Source: a virus. From it: a stretch of 26,459 nt of DNA. Of this stretch, positions 1-6,906 are shown one piece after another (the first letter of the stretch is position 1; each line of letters opens with the position of its first letter). Location of the stretch: positions 1 to 26,459 of IMG/VR virus record IMGVR_UViG_3300024054_000052; one strand, given 5' to 3'. The notes under the pieces were generated by a model. It was given only the letters and a program-made list of their open reading frames with translations. It made no database searches and had not been told where the DNA came from. The position numbers were made by a program, and so were the translations under genes.

Positions 1-25
1 CCAAATTTTTTGGGTAATATCAGTT

Positions 26-52
26 AAGCCCCGAGCGGGGCTTTCTTTTTTT
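26..52 (+). terminator. Rho-independent terminator of an upstream unit
   Basis: A perfect 7-bp stem (AAGCCCC at 26-32 with GGGGCTT at 37-43, loop GAGC) is followed by a T-rich tract up to about 52. This is a classical intrinsic terminator. It most likely ends a plus-strand transcript entering from left of the window and insulates the next gene, which has its own promoter right after it. Confidence 0.85.
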
Positions 53-63
53 AACAACTTTTC

Positions 64-92
64 TTGACAATAGCCGCGACTTTTGATAAATT
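64..92 (+). promoter_or_regulatory. Sigma70-like promoter of the DUF4065 gene
   Basis: A perfect -35 box TTGACA (64-69), a 17-nt spacer and a -10-like TAAATT (87-92, 4 of 6 matches) lie just after the terminator and 22 nt before the ATG at 115. The TTG of the -35 box is in frame with the gene and could be mistaken for a start codon. The promoter reading explains it better and gives a short leader. It implies that the gene is transcribed independently of the late operon. Confidence 0.6.
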
Positions 93-114
93 TTATGCAA
101 GGCGTGGTTTATTT

Positions 115-675
115 ATGATTAGATTTAAATTCAACGAAATCAAGACTACTGAGGCGGTCGGTTTGCTTTTAAAAGAAAACGGCGGCAAGATGAATTATAT
201 GAAGCTTATCAAATTATTATATCTTGCCGATCGTGAAGCTTTGTCTCGATGGGCAAGACCAATAACAGGCGATTTTTATGTCTCAATGGATCGAGGGCCT
301 GTTTTAAGCAAAGTGTTGGATATAATTAATTCAGGCAAAGCCCCGGGGGTTGATTCATATTGGCATAAATATATTTCCCCTCCCGCAGGTTACGAGGTAG
401 CAATAATTGAGGTCCCTGCTGCCGATGTATTGAGCAAGAGAGAGAGAGAATTATTATTAAGTATTTATGAAAAATATAAACCATTTGATGAATGGGAAAT
501 GGTTAAAATTTGTCATGACACATTACCAGAATGGCAAGACCCCGAAGGAAGTTCTATTCCAATTCGAATTGAAGATATACTGAGAGAACTTGGCAAAACT
601 GAGCGGGATATTGCATTGATTGATGATGAAGTATCTGATTTAAATTATGTTGCAGCTATATTACATGCCAATTAA
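115..675 (+). CDS. Panacea/SocA-like antitoxin-domain protein (DUF4065)
   Basis: The 186-residue product from ATG 115 has the pattern of the SocA-like Panacea (DUF4065) family: a segment like KMNYMKLIKLLYLADREAL followed by ITGDFYVSMDRGPVLSKVLD. The family is known from ClpXP adaptor/antitoxin SocA and as a versatile antitoxin domain paired with many unrelated toxins. In phages it also occurs alone, where an anti-defence or moron role is possible. I chose the ATG over an in-frame TTG at 64 because that TTG lies inside a TTGACA -35 box. The gene is AT-rich compared with the structural genes, sits between a terminator and the late leader, and has its own promoter. No toxin-sized partner gene is visible immediately next to it, although a partner could lie left of the window. 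Family assignment is by motif recognition only. Confidence 0.8.
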   Translation: MIRFKFNEIKTTEAVGLLLKENGGKMNYMKLIKLLYLADREALSRWARPITGDFYVSMDRGPVLSKVLDIINSGKAPGVDSYWHKYISPPAGYEVAIIEVPAADVLSKRERELLLSIYEKYKPFDEWEMVKICHDTLPEWQDPEGSSIPIRIEDILRELGKTERDIALIDDEVSDLNYVAAILHAN

Positions 676-880
676 TGATCGGCCTTTGGGTTCAGGACCA
701 TTATTATCATAGAATTTCCTGAAATGGAAGGAAATTTATGACAAAAATTATGACAGATCATTTTTATCTTCTTCTGTTTGATTTTCCATAAGTGAAATCT
801 CAGGTTGCTTCCGGCTAATCTCGGCAAGGAAGAAAAAGGATTGTTTTTTAGTGAAGGTCACAAAATCGCATAAAATTTTC
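676..880. other. Intergenic stretch with an 8-bp inverted repeat, no convincing gene
   Basis: There is no substantial reading frame here. A perfect inverted repeat (AATTTCCT at 713-720, AGGAAATT at 729-736, 8-nt centre) could be an operator or a weak hairpin. It has no T-run, so it is not a normal terminator. A 17-codon frame at 738-791 follows a GGAAGG-like ribosome site but is too short to claim. A small palindrome GTGA-AGG-TCAC lies at 851-861, about 20 nt before the -35 box of the late leader promoter. Confidence 0.4.
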
Positions 881-910
881 TTGACTTTTGCGGTTGCCTT
901 GCTTTATTTT
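881..910 (+). promoter_or_regulatory. Candidate promoter of the structured leader and late operon
   Basis: TTGACT (881-886, 5 of 6 matches to the -35 consensus), an 18-nt spacer and TATTTT (905-910, 4 of 6 matches) predict a transcript start near 917. That would transcribe the whole structured region and then terS and the packaging genes. The same -10 variant, TATTTT, appears in the minus-strand promoter near 12880, so the phage may use this form. This is a consensus reading only. Confidence 0.45.
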
Positions 911-916
911 AGGAAA

Positions 917-1205
917 TTAAGAAGATACGCCTTGCAAGGCCCCTGGCCGGGGGGGTTAAAATCCTAGGAACTGCGCATAGGTGTCGCTGGTAGCCGGTGG
1001 GAAGTGCACTCCTGAGTCCTGCCAGTGATTATTGTTTCTCCGATACGGGGATAGGCTCCGCGGAATGCCGGGCCGAACTTAGTGGAAGGAGGGAGGGCGA
1101 ACGAAGAACGAAGCGTCGGCCCTCCCCAGTTTTAAGGTTTCTCTCCGGCGAAGCAAGGACTGAGTCTCAATATGATGTCCCGATAGTGAGCCGGGTGGTG
1201 GAGGG
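917..1205 (+). ncRNA. Highly structured leader RNA, resembles HEARO/omega RNA without an adjacent iscB
   Basis: About 290 nt of GC-rich, non-protein-like DNA lies between a candidate promoter and terS. Visible helices include CCTA/TAGG (963-966/978-981), CGCTGG/CCAGTG (985-990/1022-1027, one G-U pair), GGC/GCC (1054-1056/1067-1069), a perfect 8-bp stem GGGAGGGC/GCCCTCCC (1091-1098/1119-1126) extended by ACG/CGT around a loop AAGAACGAAG, GACT/AGTC (1158-1161/1163-1166) and a long-range CCGGC/GCCGG (1145-1149/1190-1194). From memory, the single-stranded blocks GCCGAACTTAGTGGAAGGA (1072-1090), GAACGAAGAACGAAGCG and GGCGAAGCAAGGACTGAGTC recall HEARO RNA, the omega RNA of IscB/IsrB. That RNA normally abuts the nuclease gene; here it abuts terS. 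The ends are approximate. Alternatives are an unknown phage leader, a packaging site or another ribozyme-like RNA. Confidence 0.55.
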
Positions 1206-1212
1206 ATATGGT

Positions 1213-1584
1213 ATGCCAGTAAATCCGGTAACAGAAATTACACCAGAAAAAAAAGCTAAGTTTTTAAACGCTTTGCGGGAATGGCCTAATGTGTCTAAAG
1301 CTGCAAAAAAGGCTGGGATGTCCCGGATGAGCGTCTACAGGATTGTAAAAATTGATCCTGAATTTGAAAAGCAGTTTAAAGAAGCAAGGGAAATGGGTAT
1401 TGATGCACTAGAAGATGATACCTTGGAATCTTCTAACAGGTCCGATACGCTAAGAATCTTTCTACTGAAAGGAAACCGGCCAGAAAAATATGCTGATAGA
1501 AAGCATATTGATGTTGAGGGGAAAGTAACAATCAACTTTAGCTATACTACAGCAAAAGATGATAACCCCGACAAAATTACATAG
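1213..1584 (+). CDS. terS: Terminase small subunit (DNA-recognition HTH protein)
   Basis: The product has 123 residues from ATG 1213. A helix-turn-helix spans about residues 24-45 (NVSKAAKKAGMSRMSVYRI) and is followed by a helical charged segment (about 47-70), as in small terminase subunits that bind the pac/cos site. The gene directly precedes and overlaps terL by 26 nt, the usual pairing. The frame stays open back to a GTG at 997. That upstream translation is protein-unlike and lies over the structured RNA, while GGAGGG at 1200-1205 is well spaced from ATG 1213, so I start there. The role in packaging initiation is inferred from the HTH and synteny. Confidence 0.8.
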   Translation: MPVNPVTEITPEKKAKFLNALREWPNVSKAAKKAGMSRMSVYRIVKIDPEFEKQFKEAREMGIDALEDDTLESSNRSDTLRIFLLKGNRPEKYADRKHIDVEGKVTINFSYTTAKDDNPDKIT

Positions 1585-2980
1585 CATAAATATCACTTGG
1601 TCGCCTACTGCATCGGCGTTCATTACGTCAAATGCTGATATAGTTGCCCTGATAGGCCCTAAAGGTGAAGGTAAAACAACTGCTGGAGCCGGGGCTTTAT
1701 TTCACTGGGGTCCGAAGTTTAAGGCACAACATGGCCGGAAGATGCCATGCGCTATTATTAGAGATACTCATATCAATATTAAGCGCATGACCAAGAAAAG
1801 CATGGAAAAGTCTTTTCCTTTTGCTCTTAGATTCTATGACAGTGATTTAAAATGCGAATCTGAATGGTTTGAAATAGACCTGATCGGTATTGATGGCCCT
1901 GGAGCGCTCAATAAGATTCAAGGGAGTGAGTACGCTTTTATTTGGTTAGAGGAGCCAGCGCCTATCGTAGACGCTGCAAACGCTGGGTTGCCGTTATGGG
2001 TCTATGAGGAGGCCCTGAAGATCGTGGCCAGGGGGGGGCATGGGTTTGGACGGCTCCAGATCACCATGAACCCAGCCGACGAATATCACTGGACCTTCGA
2101 CGAACTGGTCGAGAACCCCCGCTTTCCCCATCCAACTTACCCTGATATTCATCTGGAAGTTTTCAACATACCCTTCGGCGAAAACAAACACCTGGCGGCA
2201 AAGGCCCGAGCCTTGACCGACATTGCCACCATGCACGACCCAGGCCAAAGGGCAAGGTATGTTGAGGGAAAGTTTGCCTTTGTGCAGCTTGGCGAGGCTG
2301 TGACCCCCGAATATAATGAGGATATTCACCGGGCCAAGCATGATTTGATGCCTATTCCCGGCGCTTTAGGTTTTCGATTTTGGGACGGGGGTCTTAATCC
2401 TACCTGTTTAGTGGGGCAAGTTACCCCTGCGGGCGGGCTATGGTTTATCGATAGCAAAGTGGGTGAAAACATCGGGATGACCCAACTAGTTGAAGGCATT
2501 ATAATTCCCTTAATGGAAGATAAATATTCCAAGGTCACCCGGTGGCGAGACATAGGAGACCCTTCTCTTAAAGACGTTTCTACTACCGATTCAGAGACCT
2601 CGCCAGCAGCGATCATTGAAAGTAGACTGAAAACCATCTTTGAGCCTGGCCCTATTCCTTGGGGACCACGCCGGGAGGCGTGGAAGGTCGCCCTTAACCG
2701 GATGGTGGGGGGATACCCTTATGTCATGCTTTCTCAGGGAGAACGGGTATTGAATCGGTGCTTGAGGGGCGGGTGGCACTACCGCAAGGATAATTCAGGA
2801 CGGATTATCAGGGAGAATGCCGTGAAGGACATTCATAGCCACCCTGGAGATGCCGGTGGGTATGGCCTTTCACGGCTCCTAGGGATGTTGGCCCAGCAGG
2901 AAAGGCAACGGCAGCGCCAGGCAGTTCAACGGAGCCGGGGGTCGGCTGTCAATCGGTATAGAATGGGGGTCAGGAAATAA
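1559..2980 (+). CDS. terL: Terminase large subunit (packaging ATPase and nuclease)
   Basis: This 473-residue protein powers DNA translocation through the portal and cuts concatemers. The ATPase domain shows Walker A GPKGEGKTT (33-41) and a Walker B-like YAFIWLEE (125-132) with the catalytic acidic pair. The RNase H-like nuclease domain begins with FRFWDGG (Asp276), then RDIGDPSL (Asp331/Asp334), and ends with HSHPGDAGGYGLSRLL (Asp432), a usual arrangement of acidic residues. The C-terminus is basic and Gln/Arg-rich, typical for contact with the portal or DNA. ATG 1559 lies inside terS and gives translational coupling. Length is normal for the family. Confidence 0.93.
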   Translation: MITPTKLHSINITWSPTASAFITSNADIVALIGPKGEGKTTAGAGALFHWGPKFKAQHGRKMPCAIIRDTHINIKRMTKKSMEKSFPFALRFYDSDLKCESEWFEIDLIGIDGPGALNKIQGSEYAFIWLEEPAPIVDAANAGLPLWVYEEALKIVARGGHGFGRLQITMNPADEYHWTFDELVENPRFPHPTYPDIHLEVFNIPFGENKHLAAKARALTDIATMHDPGQRARYVEGKFAFVQLGEAVTPEYNEDIHRAKHDLMPIPGALGFRFWDGGLNPTCLVGQVTPAGGLWFIDSKVGENIGMTQLVEGIIIPLMEDKYSKVTRWRDIGDPSLKDVSTTDSETSPAAIIESRLKTIFEPGPIPWGPRREAWKVALNRMVGGYPYVMLSQGERVLNRCLRGGWHYRKDNSGRIIRENAVKDIHSHPGDAGGYGLSRLLGMLAQQERQRQRQAVQRSRGSAVNRYRMGVRK

Positions 2981-2982
2981 AG

Positions 2983-3342
2983 ATGCCCACATTGGCCCAA
3001 CTTAAGTCGGAAATTGCCCGCATCGCCCGCAGCATACCACCTGGAGGGTATCGGTATGATCCTTCCGTATGCCCATATCACGGCTCATGGGCAGGTAAAG
3101 AATTTCTTGGGAACTTGCTATTCCTTGACTCGCCCATTACCTACCAGGTCTTCGAGTGTCCCGGTTGCGGTAAGAGGGACGCGGTGGAGCGTTTGCCCCA
3201 TGAGATTGACGCTGATGATCCCCGGTATATTCGTGGGGCTATACCAATAAGGGATTGGAAGCTGCGGAAAGGGGTAAAGCCTGACGCTATTTTGGAGGGG
3301 AGGGTCATTTTCAAGGCTAATGGGGAAATGGTGGAGATATGA
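2983..3342 (+). CDS. Small hypothetical protein with putative zinc-binding cysteines
   Basis: The product has 119 residues. It starts 2 nt after the terL stop, and the AGGAAATAAAG before ATG 2983 provides a Shine-Dalgarno-like site. A CPYH pair near residues 30-33 and a CPGC knuckle near residues 60-63 could together bind one zinc. The C-terminal part is short beta-like and basic. I do not recognise a family. Its position between terminase and portal suggests a packaging accessory or head-assembly role, but this is inference from synteny only. Confidence 0.7.
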   Translation: MPTLAQLKSEIARIARSIPPGGYRYDPSVCPYHGSWAGKEFLGNLLFLDSPITYQVFECPGCGKRDAVERLPHEIDADDPRYIRGAIPIRDWKLRKGVKPDAILEGRVIFKANGEMVEI

Positions 3343-3500
3343 CAGATGTGGAATGCTGCTCTACCTGTCTTCACTTAAAGCCGGGCGATGCAGGGGCAAC
3401 CTCCAGGGTATGCCGGGAATATTGCCAGATGGGAGAATGGTTTCCTTTCAAGCCGGAAGAATTTAGATGCGAGGGATATAAACACAAATGCCCCCCATAA
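3339..3500 (+). CDS. 53-residue cysteine-rich mini-protein
   Basis: A short frame begins with an ATGA overlap on the stop of the preceding gene and ends 13 nt inside the portal gene, so it sits tightly in the operon by translational coupling. It carries seven cysteines (residues 6, 7, 10, 25, 29, 44, 51) in pairs such as CCSTC and CREYC, suggesting a small zinc- or disulfide-stabilised fold. The central segment is hydrophilic, with WFPFKPEEFRC near the C-terminus. Similar tiny Cys-rich proteins (CxxC...C, ending in a FxC pattern) are common in phages but their function is not known to me. Confidence 0.6.
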   Translation: MTDVECCSTCLHLKPGDAGATSRVCREYCQMGEWFPFKPEEFRCEGYKHKCPP

Positions 3501-5335
3501 AACTGACAGAGAAAGAGATAATTGACTTCGTTATTGCTCAGAAAAACGAGGCCAAGGATACCAGGGAAGAAATAGAGGACACCTGGAATAACCTGGAAGC
3601 TCTTTATTTGGGTAACCTCGACTGGTCCGACGCTGAGGATTGGCAGTTCAAGGTCAACCCAGGCATGGTATGGCGTACAGTAAAGAACGCTATGGCCGTA
3701 TTATCCCGGATTCTCACTAATTCCCCCAATTATTTCAGCATCGAGGGGGTGGAATTTAACCAGGACCAGCCCCTGGCCGAGGCTATTGAAAAGGATTTGA
3801 AGTTCTGTTTTACTCAGGCGGGCCGGGAAATCCGCAATAACAAGCAATCCTTTATCTCTGAGTGGCGGGAGGGGGCGGAGAGCAGCATTCTCTTTGGATT
3901 TGGCAGCTTGAAATGGGGTATCAGGGCCAATCAAGACTTCCTGGGGCGGCTTTATGCGGAACCGTGCTGTCAGGCCATCGATCCCCGGGACCACTTATTC
4001 CCCCTGGATCAGTCATTCGACATTCATTCCTACCGTAAGCCCTTATCAGACCTCAAAAAAGAAGCTATGTGGGGGCGGTATGACAAAGGACGCATTACCA
4101 AGTTATCAAAGGGCGATTATTACGGCACCTCGACCCTGGATGATTGGGAAGAGCGGATGGACAGGCTCAACCTTAAGCACGTAGTCAATGAATATCGCCG
4201 GGAAGTGCATATTGATGAATATTGGGGCGATATACTGACCAGGGAAGGGGATATTGTGGCCGAAAATCAGAGAATTATCATTGCCAACGAGCGTCATTTA
4301 TTGAAGAAGGGTGACAATCCTTATGAATGCAAGCGACGGCCCTTTGTTACTCTTAACCCTCTCCGGGTGCTATTCAGGCATTTAGGGGCAGGCATCTTTG
4401 ACCAATGTGAAGGGCACCAGGTGGCTTTAACGCGGTTAATTAACCTTCTTCTGGATTCAGAATTATTCAGGATTATGCCGGTGCTTGAGGGTAATGTGAA
4501 TATTGTAGATGATGAGGAAGACCTTTACACCTGGGAGCCGGGGAAGGTGATTCCTAAGAAGAGTGCGGAACAGGCCCTTACTCCGGTATTAGCCGGGGGG
4601 AGCAGTCAGGGGGGGCAGGCCCTGGCTCAATTTCTCCGGCAAGACACCCAAAACCATACCGCAGTCAGCGAGTGGATAATGCCCGCCGGTGATTTTAAGG
4701 GCGGGTCTCCTACAGCTACCGAAGTAGCGCAAAAGACCGGCCAGGCGAACGCTTATTTTGAGCAGGTAGCTAAAGACCTCGAAGATCAAGGGATAGTGCA
4801 GAGTGTCAAGTTGGCCGCGGATTTGCGGATTCAGTGTCTGTCTATCCCTGGGGCAGTCATTAATCGGGCTGCCCGCATTTATCAGCAGTCGGGCGTGATG
4901 TTGGACCAATTAGCCCAAGACCCTATGGCCAGGGCCGAGATATACGGTTCCTGGGATATTAAGGCCAGGGGAATCAGTCTTTTCTTTGAGAAGCAAGAGA
5001 GCCTCAAGGGGTTGCTCCAGTTGGGGGAGTTGATAATGAAAGCTCCGCCCGAAGCTCAACAGTTAGTGAAAATTGACGGTTATTTCCGGCGCACCGTGGA
5101 TGCTTTGCAGATCAGCAACCCGGATGAGATTGTTAAGTCGGAAGAGGAAATTGCCCAAGAACAGGCCCAGGCCCAACTTCAACAAGAAATCCTCATGGCC
5201 CTTGGGGAGAGGCTGGGAATAGTCCCCCAGCAGCAAATGATACCTGAATCTGGTGGCATGGCCCCGGATCAGGTCGTTTCCGGGCTGGCTCAAAGCCTTT
5301 TGGGGGGAGTGCCTGAAGGGGTAACGGTGCAGTAG
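3488..5335 (+). CDS. Portal protein
   Basis: The product has 615 residues, a usual size for a portal of a short-tailed phage. The N-terminus is helical and acidic with W-rich motifs (residues about 30-60). The middle contains WREGAESSILFGFGSLKWG, typical of the portal wing region. Around residues 405-430 lies GSPTATEVAQKTGQANAYF, the classic TATEV motif of the portal clip/stem region, followed by a long helix. The C-terminus is Gln-rich and then Gly/Pro-rich, like a barrel or flexible tail. It follows terL and precedes scaffold and capsid, as expected for the DNA-entry vertex. Assignment is by motif and order; I cannot name the closest portal family. Confidence 0.88.
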   Translation: MPPIKLTEKEIIDFVIAQKNEAKDTREEIEDTWNNLEALYLGNLDWSDAEDWQFKVNPGMVWRTVKNAMAVLSRILTNSPNYFSIEGVEFNQDQPLAEAIEKDLKFCFTQAGREIRNNKQSFISEWREGAESSILFGFGSLKWGIRANQDFLGRLYAEPCCQAIDPRDHLFPLDQSFDIHSYRKPLSDLKKEAMWGRYDKGRITKLSKGDYYGTSTLDDWEERMDRLNLKHVVNEYRREVHIDEYWGDILTREGDIVAENQRIIIANERHLLKKGDNPYECKRRPFVTLNPLRVLFRHLGAGIFDQCEGHQVALTRLINLLLDSELFRIMPVLEGNVNIVDDEEDLYTWEPGKVIPKKSAEQALTPVLAGGSSQGGQALAQFLRQDTQNHTAVSEWIMPAGDFKGGSPTATEVAQKTGQANAYFEQVAKDLEDQGIVQSVKLAADLRIQCLSIPGAVINRAARIYQQSGVMLDQLAQDPMARAEIYGSWDIKARGISLFFEKQESLKGLLQLGELIMKAPPEAQQLVKIDGYFRRTVDALQISNPDEIVKSEEEIAQEQAQAQLQQEILMALGERLGIVPQQQMIPESGGMAPDQVVSGLAQSLLGGVPEGVTVQ

Positions 5336-5665
5336 ATGATAAACAAGTCTACCAAAGTTGAAGATATGCGCCGGAAGATGGATCGGCACCGCGCCCGGTT
5401 TGAGGAGGCAAGGCGGGTACATCAAATAGTCACTGCTCCAAACTGGCCGGAAATTAAATGGTGGATTGAAATGCAGATGGCAAAGAGCGGGGATTCGGTA
5501 ACAAACTTAACTGAACCCCTGCAAATTGCTTCCTTAATGGGCGGATGGAACGCCTTAAGGCTGCTTCTCCAGTCTGCGGAAAAGTGTATAGACCTTTCGG
5601 AAATGGAAGCTAACATGCGCCAGTTGCATGATGAATATCAGAAAAAAGCAATGGGAGGGAGATAA
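5336..5665 (+). CDS. Small helical head-module protein, function unknown
   Basis: The product has 109 residues starting immediately after the portal stop. It is predicted mainly alpha-helical, with basic N-terminal helices (KVEDMRRKMDRHRARFEEA) and a short hydrophobic middle (IASLMGGWNALRLLLQSAEK). Its C-terminal end precedes the GGAGGGAG ribosome site used by the next gene. Small helical proteins between portal and scaffold are common in phage operons. I do not recognise the family. A portal- or head-associated role is inferred from location. Confidence 0.75.
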   Translation: MINKSTKVEDMRRKMDRHRARFEEARRVHQIVTAPNWPEIKWWIEMQMAKSGDSVTNLTEPLQIASLMGGWNALRLLLQSAEKCIDLSEMEANMRQLHDEYQKKAMGGR

Positions 5666-5666
5666 A

Positions 5667-5858
5667 GTGCCGAAACCGATGAAAGTTAAGCCAAAAGCTA
5701 AAAAGGCGGTTGGAAAGCCAAAGGTTGCTAAGGGGTTGGCTAAATCTTTAATGCAGGGCGGTGCGTCCATGCCGATGCCTGGCGGCGCTCCTATGCCGAT
5801 GCCTGGTATGCCCATGAAAGAACCTATGGTGCTGCCCAAGCGCCGGGGGCGGAGATAA
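5667..5858 (+). CDS. Short Lys-rich, Pro-Met-Gly repeat protein
   Basis: I start this gene at GTG 5667, where GGAGGGA (5654-5660) is well placed. An in-frame ATG at 5628 lies inside the upstream gene without a good ribosome site. The 63-residue product has a very basic N-terminal half (KPMKVKPKAKKAVGKPKVAK) and a Met-Pro-Gly tract made by a 14-bp DNA repeat at 5769-5782 and 5793-5806, ending with KRRGRR. It is almost surely disordered and positively charged, so it may bind DNA or the negatively charged head interior. No family is recognised. Confidence 0.65.
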   Translation: MPKPMKVKPKAKKAVGKPKVAKGLAKSLMQGGASMPMPGGAPMPMPGMPMKEPMVLPKRRGRR

Positions 5859-5859
5859 A

Positions 5860-6003
5860 TTGGAAAAGATTCCTGCTGTGACGCCGCCGGTGCCTTTAGT
5901 TGTTAAAGTTAAACGCCGGATAATAAATGCCTTGCATTTGGCGTCAAAAGAGAAAATAATGGAGGTGGCTAAGATTTTGGAGGTGAAAACCAGCAATAAC
6001 TAA
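5860..6003 (+). CDS. Small basic protein from a TTG start
   Basis: A frame of 47 codons starts at TTG 5860, one base after the previous stop, behind a GGAG (5851-5854) with a 5-nt spacer. The product begins MEKIPAVTPPVPLVVKVKRR and continues as a basic amphipathic helix (IINALHLASKEKIMEVAKIL). The close packing to its neighbour, the Shine-Dalgarno site and the sensible composition support it. The short length and rare start lower confidence. No function can be assigned. It is the last gene before the terminator at 6068. Confidence 0.5.
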   Translation: MEKIPAVTPPVPLVVKVKRRIINALHLASKEKIMEVAKILEVKTSNN

Positions 6004-6021
6004 CATTTGTAAATAGGCACC

Positions 6022-6069
6022 GCACCGCAAGGCACTGCTTAATAAGGGCGCTGCATAGCACCGCAAGGC
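6022..6069 (+). repeat. Pair of 12-bp direct repeats in front of a terminator
   Basis: GCACCGCAAGGC occurs at 6022-6033 and 6058-6069, with 24 nt between the copies that include a related GGGCGCTGCATAGCACC context. The second copy runs into the 5' arm of the terminator stem. The stretch has no coding potential. It could be a transcript-processing or protein-binding site, or slippage in GC-rich DNA. Confidence 0.6.
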
Positions 6070-6107
6070 CGCTTTATCTATCAGTAAGATAGAAAGCGGC
6101 TTTTTTT
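6068..6107 (+). terminator. Strong intrinsic terminator between portal and scaffold modules
   Basis: GCCGCTTT (6068-6075) pairs with AAAGCGGC (6093-6100). CTATC/GATAG pairs further inside, with a 2-nt bulge, and seven T residues follow. This is a convincing rho-independent terminator inside the late gene cluster. It should lower or separate expression of packaging genes from the abundant scaffold and capsid transcripts, which may therefore need a promoter or antitermination. Confidence 0.85.
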
Positions 6108-6128
6108 ATTAAAAACTTGGAGGATTAT

Positions 6129-6875
6129 ATGTTCGACGATGACGATCAGGCCCATTACGGACACCCTGACTATGACCAAACCGCCAATCCTGACCGCGAC
6201 CCCGTTATCACCGATGCGGACACCTCGGGGGCAGGCAAATTGTTCGCCGGGAAATACAAGACGGCTGAGGACTTGGAAAACGCTTATCGGAACCTGGAAA
6301 GCAAGTTGGGGGCACAGGGCCAAGAACTCGGGAGTATGCGCCAACAGTGGGAGGCCATGCAGCAGGCAATCAATCCCCACCGGCAACTATCGCCCGAAGA
6401 AGCTCAGGCTCAGATGCTCCAGCATTATGAGCAGAACCCCATCGGCTTTATCCAGCAATTCGGGCAGGGCATCATGCAGGAGGTGTTGACTCAGACCCAA
6501 CAGCAGATAGCGGCCCAGGCCGTAGTCAACTCCTGGCTGGGAGACAATCCCGAATACCGCACGGATAAGCGGCAAGCCGGCCTCAAGTACTTCCTGGACA
6601 ACGCAGTGAATGTGGACCCGAACCTGCGCTATCTCTCGCCTTACAAACGTCTGGATAAAGCCAGGGAACTTCTGGACGGGTTTATTCAGGAGGAGATGGC
6701 ATTGCGGGACAAAACCAGAACTCAGGCCGAAGCCGAAGTCAAAAAGATGGCGGCTATGGACACCGGGCAGTCTGCCGGGCCTCCGGGCAAGTCTGGGGAA
6801 TCTGATATGTCTCACGAAGCATACATGGAAAGTCGCCGGAAGTTTAGCGACCAGATAAGGACTCCGGTCAAATAA
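6129..6875 (+). CDS. Capsid scaffold / head assembly protein
   Basis: The 248-residue product starts at ATG 6129 behind GGAGG (6119-6123). An in-frame TTG at 6117 overlaps that ribosome site and is rejected. The N-terminus is very acidic (MFDDDDQAHYG), followed by the scaffold-like FAGKYKTAEDLENAYRNLE and a KLGAQGQELG coiled-coil start (about residues 38-70). The rest is Gln-rich helical, and the C-terminus is charged (SHEAYMESRRKFSDQIR), as in scaffolds whose C-terminal helix binds capsid protein. It sits directly before the major capsid gene, the usual order. The scaffold would direct procapsid assembly and then leave. Confidence 0.82.
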   Translation: MFDDDDQAHYGHPDYDQTANPDRDPVITDADTSGAGKLFAGKYKTAEDLENAYRNLESKLGAQGQELGSMRQQWEAMQQAINPHRQLSPEEAQAQMLQHYEQNPIGFIQQFGQGIMQEVLTQTQQQIAAQAVVNSWLGDNPEYRTDKRQAGLKYFLDNAVNVDPNLRYLSPYKRLDKARELLDGFIQEEMALRDKTRTQAEAEVKKMAAMDTGQSAGPPGKSGESDMSHEAYMESRRKFSDQIRTPVK

Positions 6876-6906
6876 TCTCTCCCGGCGGCTAAAGGGAGAA
6901 TAATTT

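Noticed and set aside
64-114. TTG start for the DUF4065 gene
   Set aside because: That TTG is part of a TTGACA -35 box; ATG 115 gives a normal family-like N-terminus.
738-791. 17-codon frame with a ribosome-site-like GGAAGG
   Set aside because: Too short and isolated to support as a gene.
917-1205. Group II or group I intron
   Set aside because: No reverse transcriptase or homing endonuclease frame, no interrupted gene and no recognisable intron ends; the HEARO-like reading fits the sequence blocks better, though unproven.
997-1212. Extended terS start at GTG 997
   Set aside because: The upstream translation is protein-unlike and overlies the structured RNA; ATG 1213 has a well-spaced GGAGGG.
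3014-3250. Second plus-strand frame within the 2983-3342 gene
   Set aside because: It overlaps an intact frame that directly follows terL, and its composition looks like a frame shadow.
6117-6128. TTG start of the scaffold gene at 6117
   Set aside because: It overlaps the GGAGG site that serves ATG 6129.
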